This document shows, piece after piece, positions 62,039-64,000 of a DNA stretch of 64,000 bases. How positions within the stretch are numbered: position 1 is the first letter of the stretch; each line of letters starts with the position of its first letter. Source of the DNA: Alphaproteobacteria bacterium (GTDB lineage: Bacteria > Pseudomonadota > Alphaproteobacteria > Micropepsales > Micropepsaceae). A program made the position numbers and the translations under genes. The stretch covers positions 1 to 64,000 of the forward strand of contig JAFKFG010000012.1 in the NCBI GenBank assembly GCA_017307355.1, in the 5' to 3' direction. The notes beneath the pieces are model-generated. The model was not told the origin of the DNA. It was given only the letters and a program-made list of their open reading frames with translations, and did no database searches.

Positions 62039-62856
62039 TACGCGATCTCCATGGTGGCGACGGTGCATCCGACCGCGAAAATGGGGATCGGCGCATAGAA
62101 ATGGATGGTGCCCTGGCCCCGGGCCGCGGCGGCGGCGGCGATGAAGGTGCGGATCTCGAACCCGCCCTGGCCCGCATCGCGATAGGTCTCCGCGTCAGTG
62201 TAAGAGAGCATGGCGTCCTTGTCCTGCCGCACCCAGCGGTCCAGGAAATCCTTGTCCCAATCGACATTGATCATGCCGCTGTCAGGCGTGGCGGGCCAAT
62301 GGGAAATCCCGCCGGTCGCGACCAAGGCGATCCGTTCCGGTACGGCATCGCAGGCGCGGCGAAGCGCTTCGCCGAACGCCCAGGCGCGCCGCAACGGCGT
62401 CAAAGGCGGGCCCTGGCAGTTGATATTGCCGGGGATGATGGTGAGCCGGTTGTCGGGATCCAGAAAGTGCAGCGGCACCATGATGCCGTGGTCGAAGCGC
62501 CATTCCTCTGCATAAGCGACGTCGACGCTTTGCTGCACTTCGACGATCAAGCGGCGCGACAAATCAGGATTGCCGCGAACGGTGCGGCGGGGAATGCGCA
62601 GCCATTCGACATCCTCGATCGGGCCGTCATAGTTTTCCGCCATCCCCAGCGCATAGGCGGGCATGTTGTTCATGAAGAAATTGGCGAAATGCTCGGCGGC
62701 GACGACGATCAGCGCGTCGGGCCGCGCGGCATGCAGGGCATCGCGCATGCCGCCGAACGCTTTGTAGAGAGGATCGCGCAGGGCCGGATCGGCCCGTTCC
62801 GCCCGTCCGGTGATGCCGGGGGCATGGCTGCAGATGCCGCTGAACACCAGGCTCAT
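62038..62856 (-). CDS. Class III extradiol dioxygenase, LigB-type catalytic subunit (HpaD position)
   Basis: 272 residues. LigB-fold: first iron His in GICSHAPG, second in AAEHFANFF, Glu in FEIRTFIAA, and the conserved FDHGIMVPL and GGISHWPATP. By operon position it should open homoprotocatechuate (3,4-dihydroxyphenylacetate) or a close relative. It is followed upstream by a separate LigA-like gene, so the enzyme looks like a LigAB heterodimer rather than a single-chain HpaD. Confidence 0.85.
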   Translation of the reverse strand: MSLVFSGICSHAPGITGRAERADPALRDPLYKAFGGMRDALHAARPDALIVVAAEHFANFFMNNMPAYALGMAENYDGPIEDVEWLRIPRRTVRGNPDLSRRLIVEVQQSVDVAYAEEWRFDHGIMVPLHFLDPDNRLTIIPGNINCQGPPLTPLRRAWAFGEALRRACDAVPERIALVATGGISHWPATPDSGMINVDWDKDFLDRWVRQDKDAMLSYTDAETYRDAGQGGFEIRTFIAAAAAARGQGTIHFYAPIPIFAVGCTVATMEIA

Positions 62857-63179
62857 GATCCGGCCACTTTCTCATCGACACCGGACAGCATGGCATAGAT
62901 GCCGGCCCGAACCGGGCCATGCCGCTTGACGCCGTCGCGCATGCGCTGAAGATAATCGGACCATTCGATGCCGCAGAAAGCGGCGAAATGCATCAAGATC
63001 TGTCCGTTGACGCCCAGGACATAGAGCAGGCCGATATCCGGTTCGAGTACCGCGCGACGTTCCTCCTCGCTGAGCTCGAAAGGCGCGATCGCGTCCTGCG
63101 GCGCGCTTTTGAATGCCCGCTTCAACGCTTCGTCGCGGTTGAGCTGGAACAGCAATTTCGAGATCTGATAAAGGCTCAA
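62853..63179 (-). CDS. LigA-like small subunit of extradiol dioxygenase
   Basis: 108 residues, all helical, with the LigA pattern: YQISKLLFQLNRDEALKRAF, LSEEERRAVLEPDIGLLYVLG and NGQILMHFAAFCG. LigA caps the active site of protocatechuate 4,5-dioxygenase. It overlaps both neighbours by four bases (hpaG-like and LigB-like genes). Confidence 0.85.
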   Translation of the reverse strand: MSLYQISKLLFQLNRDEALKRAFKSAPQDAIAPFELSEEERRAVLEPDIGLLYVLGVNGQILMHFAAFCGIEWSDYLQRMRDGVKRHGPVRAGIYAMLSGVDEKVAGS

Positions 63180-63934
63180 GGCGCGATCTCCGCGACGAGG
63201 CGGTTGACCAACCGTCCGATGCCTTCGATCTCGCAGATCACTTCGTCACCCGCCGCGCAGAAATGCACGCCTTGCGGCGTGCCCGTCAGGATCATGTCAC
63301 CCGGAAGAAGGGTCATGGTCTGGGAAAGATAGGCGATCAGGCCCGCCACATCGAGCACCATGTCCCGGGTCGAGCCATTCTGGACTTCCTTGCCGTTCAC
63401 CAGGGCGCGGAGGCGCAAATTCTGGGGATCGGGGATATCGGCGGCATCGACGATCCAGGGGCCGAGCGGGGTGGTGGCGTCGCGGTTCTTCACCCGAAGA
63501 TTGGGGCGGTAATAATTTTCCAGATATTCGCGGATTGCATAGTCGCAGGCGATGGTATAGCCGCCGACATGTTCCAGGGCTTTGTCGGCCCCGACATGGC
63601 GCGCGGGCTTGCCGATGATGGCGACCAGTTCGCATTCCGGATGCATCTGGTTTGCGTCGGCGGGCCGGATCGTCGTGCCCCGGTGGCCCACCAGCGCGTT
63701 CATGCCCTTCAGGAAAATCAGCGGCGGCTCCTTGGCCTTGAAGCCCAGCTCCTTGACGTGATCGGCATAGTTGAGACCGAGCGCGAAGATCGATGCGCCC
63801 GGCGTGACCGGCGGCAGCCATTGTGCTTTGCTTGTGGATATTATTTCGCCATTGCCGAGGCGCAGGGCCTTGTCATCGTCGACAAGATCGGCCCAGGCGG
63901 CGGATCCTTGATAGGCGATGCGGGCGCGTTTCAT
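63176..63934 (-). CDS. FAH-family decarboxylase/isomerase, HpaG-like
   Basis: 252 residues from ATG at 63934. The fumarylacetoacetate-hydrolase fold shows FALGLNYADHVKELG, PECELVAIIGKPARHV and LTGTPQGVHFCAAGDEV with the metal-binding acids. It should decarboxylate oxo-pent-3-ene-tricarboxylate to hydroxy-hepta-diene-dioate. Its ATG overlaps the stop of a preceding frame (ATGA). Confidence 0.85.
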   Translation of the reverse strand: MKRARIAYQGSAAWADLVDDDKALRLGNGEIISTSKAQWLPPVTPGASIFALGLNYADHVKELGFKAKEPPLIFLKGMNALVGHRGTTIRPADANQMHPECELVAIIGKPARHVGADKALEHVGGYTIACDYAIREYLENYYRPNLRVKNRDATTPLGPWIVDAADIPDPQNLRLRALVNGKEVQNGSTRDMVLDVAGLIAYLSQTMTLLPGDMILTGTPQGVHFCAAGDEVICEIEGIGRLVNRLVAEIAP

Positions 63935-64000
63935 GCGGCGCCTGCCGGCCGAAAGCGCACAGCGAGCGGTGAAAGGCCGGCGCATGCGACATGCACGGTG
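63931..64000 (-). CDS. C-terminal end of an upstream gene, probably a second FAH-type HpaG half
   Basis: Read on the reverse strand, 23 residues end in TGA at 63933-63931, overlapping the next ATG. The tail TVHVACAGLSPLAVRFRPAG has the beta-strand pattern of the C-terminus of FAH-family proteins. HpaG is often two domains or two genes, so this may be the N-terminal half enzyme. Only the end is visible. Confidence 0.45.
   Translation of the reverse strand, partial: TVHVACAGLSPLAVRFRPAGAA

Noticed and set aside
1..64000. Mobile elements, CRISPR arrays, tRNA or rRNA genes
   Set aside because: I saw no transposase or integrase frame, no regularly spaced repeats and no tRNA cloverleaf or rRNA sequence on either strand.

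Overview
The window looks like a chromosomal segment of a GC-rich, free-living alphaproteobacterium. The indicators are an ALAS-type hemA, a haem-PAS FixL with FixJ and FixK, a DUF3240-containing metal-efflux operon, and TonB-dependent uptake with many secreted hydrolases. I found no rRNA, tRNA, CRISPR array, insertion sequence or prophage. Gene content is dense and most operons overlap by 1-25 bases.

Region 1 (1-8.3 kb) is an oxygen-responsive locus: hemA (partial), fixK, a DUF4010 membrane protein, a zinc alcohol dehydrogenase whose catalytic-zinc Cys is Arg, fixL, fixJ, a FixT-like single receiver, a flavin split-barrel protein, a tandem UspA protein and a 40-residue membrane protein. A FixJ-like box lies before fixK, and FixK/FNR-type 14-mers lie about 50-60 bases before several of the other genes, so the segment reads as one FixL > FixJ > FixK > targets circuit.

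Region 2 (8.3-16.5 kb) is a seven-gene metal-efflux operon: PepSY protein, OmpR-type regulator, sensor kinase, then an HME-RND adaptor, pump, DUF3240 protein and TolC-like channel. It is followed by a PadR regulator (apparently leaderless, with a 7-3-7 palindrome at its start) and a multi-TM protein.

Region 3 (18-25.4 kb) carries an NHL beta-propeller protein, a zinc metallopeptidase, two tandem M28-like peptidases with an altered active site, a candidate small RNA with a strong terminator, a small helical protein and a LysR regulator. Region 4 (25.7-33.4 kb) is a five-gene CoA-ester catabolic run: MmsA-type dehydrogenase, CaiB-type CoA transferase, enoyl-CoA hydratase, GMC oxidoreductase and thiolase, followed by a second NHL protein. 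Region 5 (33.5-37.7 kb) is a lysine-degradation unit (lysine 6-dehydrogenase-like, 2-oxoadipate dioxygenase/decarboxylase HglS-like, aminoadipate-semialdehyde dehydrogenase) with a divergent Lrp-type regulator.

Region 6 (37.8-59 kb) holds a type-C phosphoesterase, a dihaem cytochrome c, a carboxylesterase, then a tandem glycine riboswitch whose downstream genes are a TonB-dependent receptor and an M19 dipeptidase. This is the most unusual arrangement in the window. After it come a canonical M28 peptidase, MarC, Cu/Zn superoxide dismutase, free-Met-(R)-sulfoxide reductase, an amino-acid racemase, a fatty-acid desaturase, an M16 protease, a beta-lactamase-fold hydrolase, a CPA2 antiporter and a TPR protein. 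Region 7 (60-64 kb, reverse strand, cut by the window end) is a homoprotocatechuate-type meta-cleavage operon (hpaG-like, LigA/LigB-type dioxygenase, hpaF, hpaH, hpaI), with a two-subunit LigAB-like ring-cleavage enzyme in the HpaD position.
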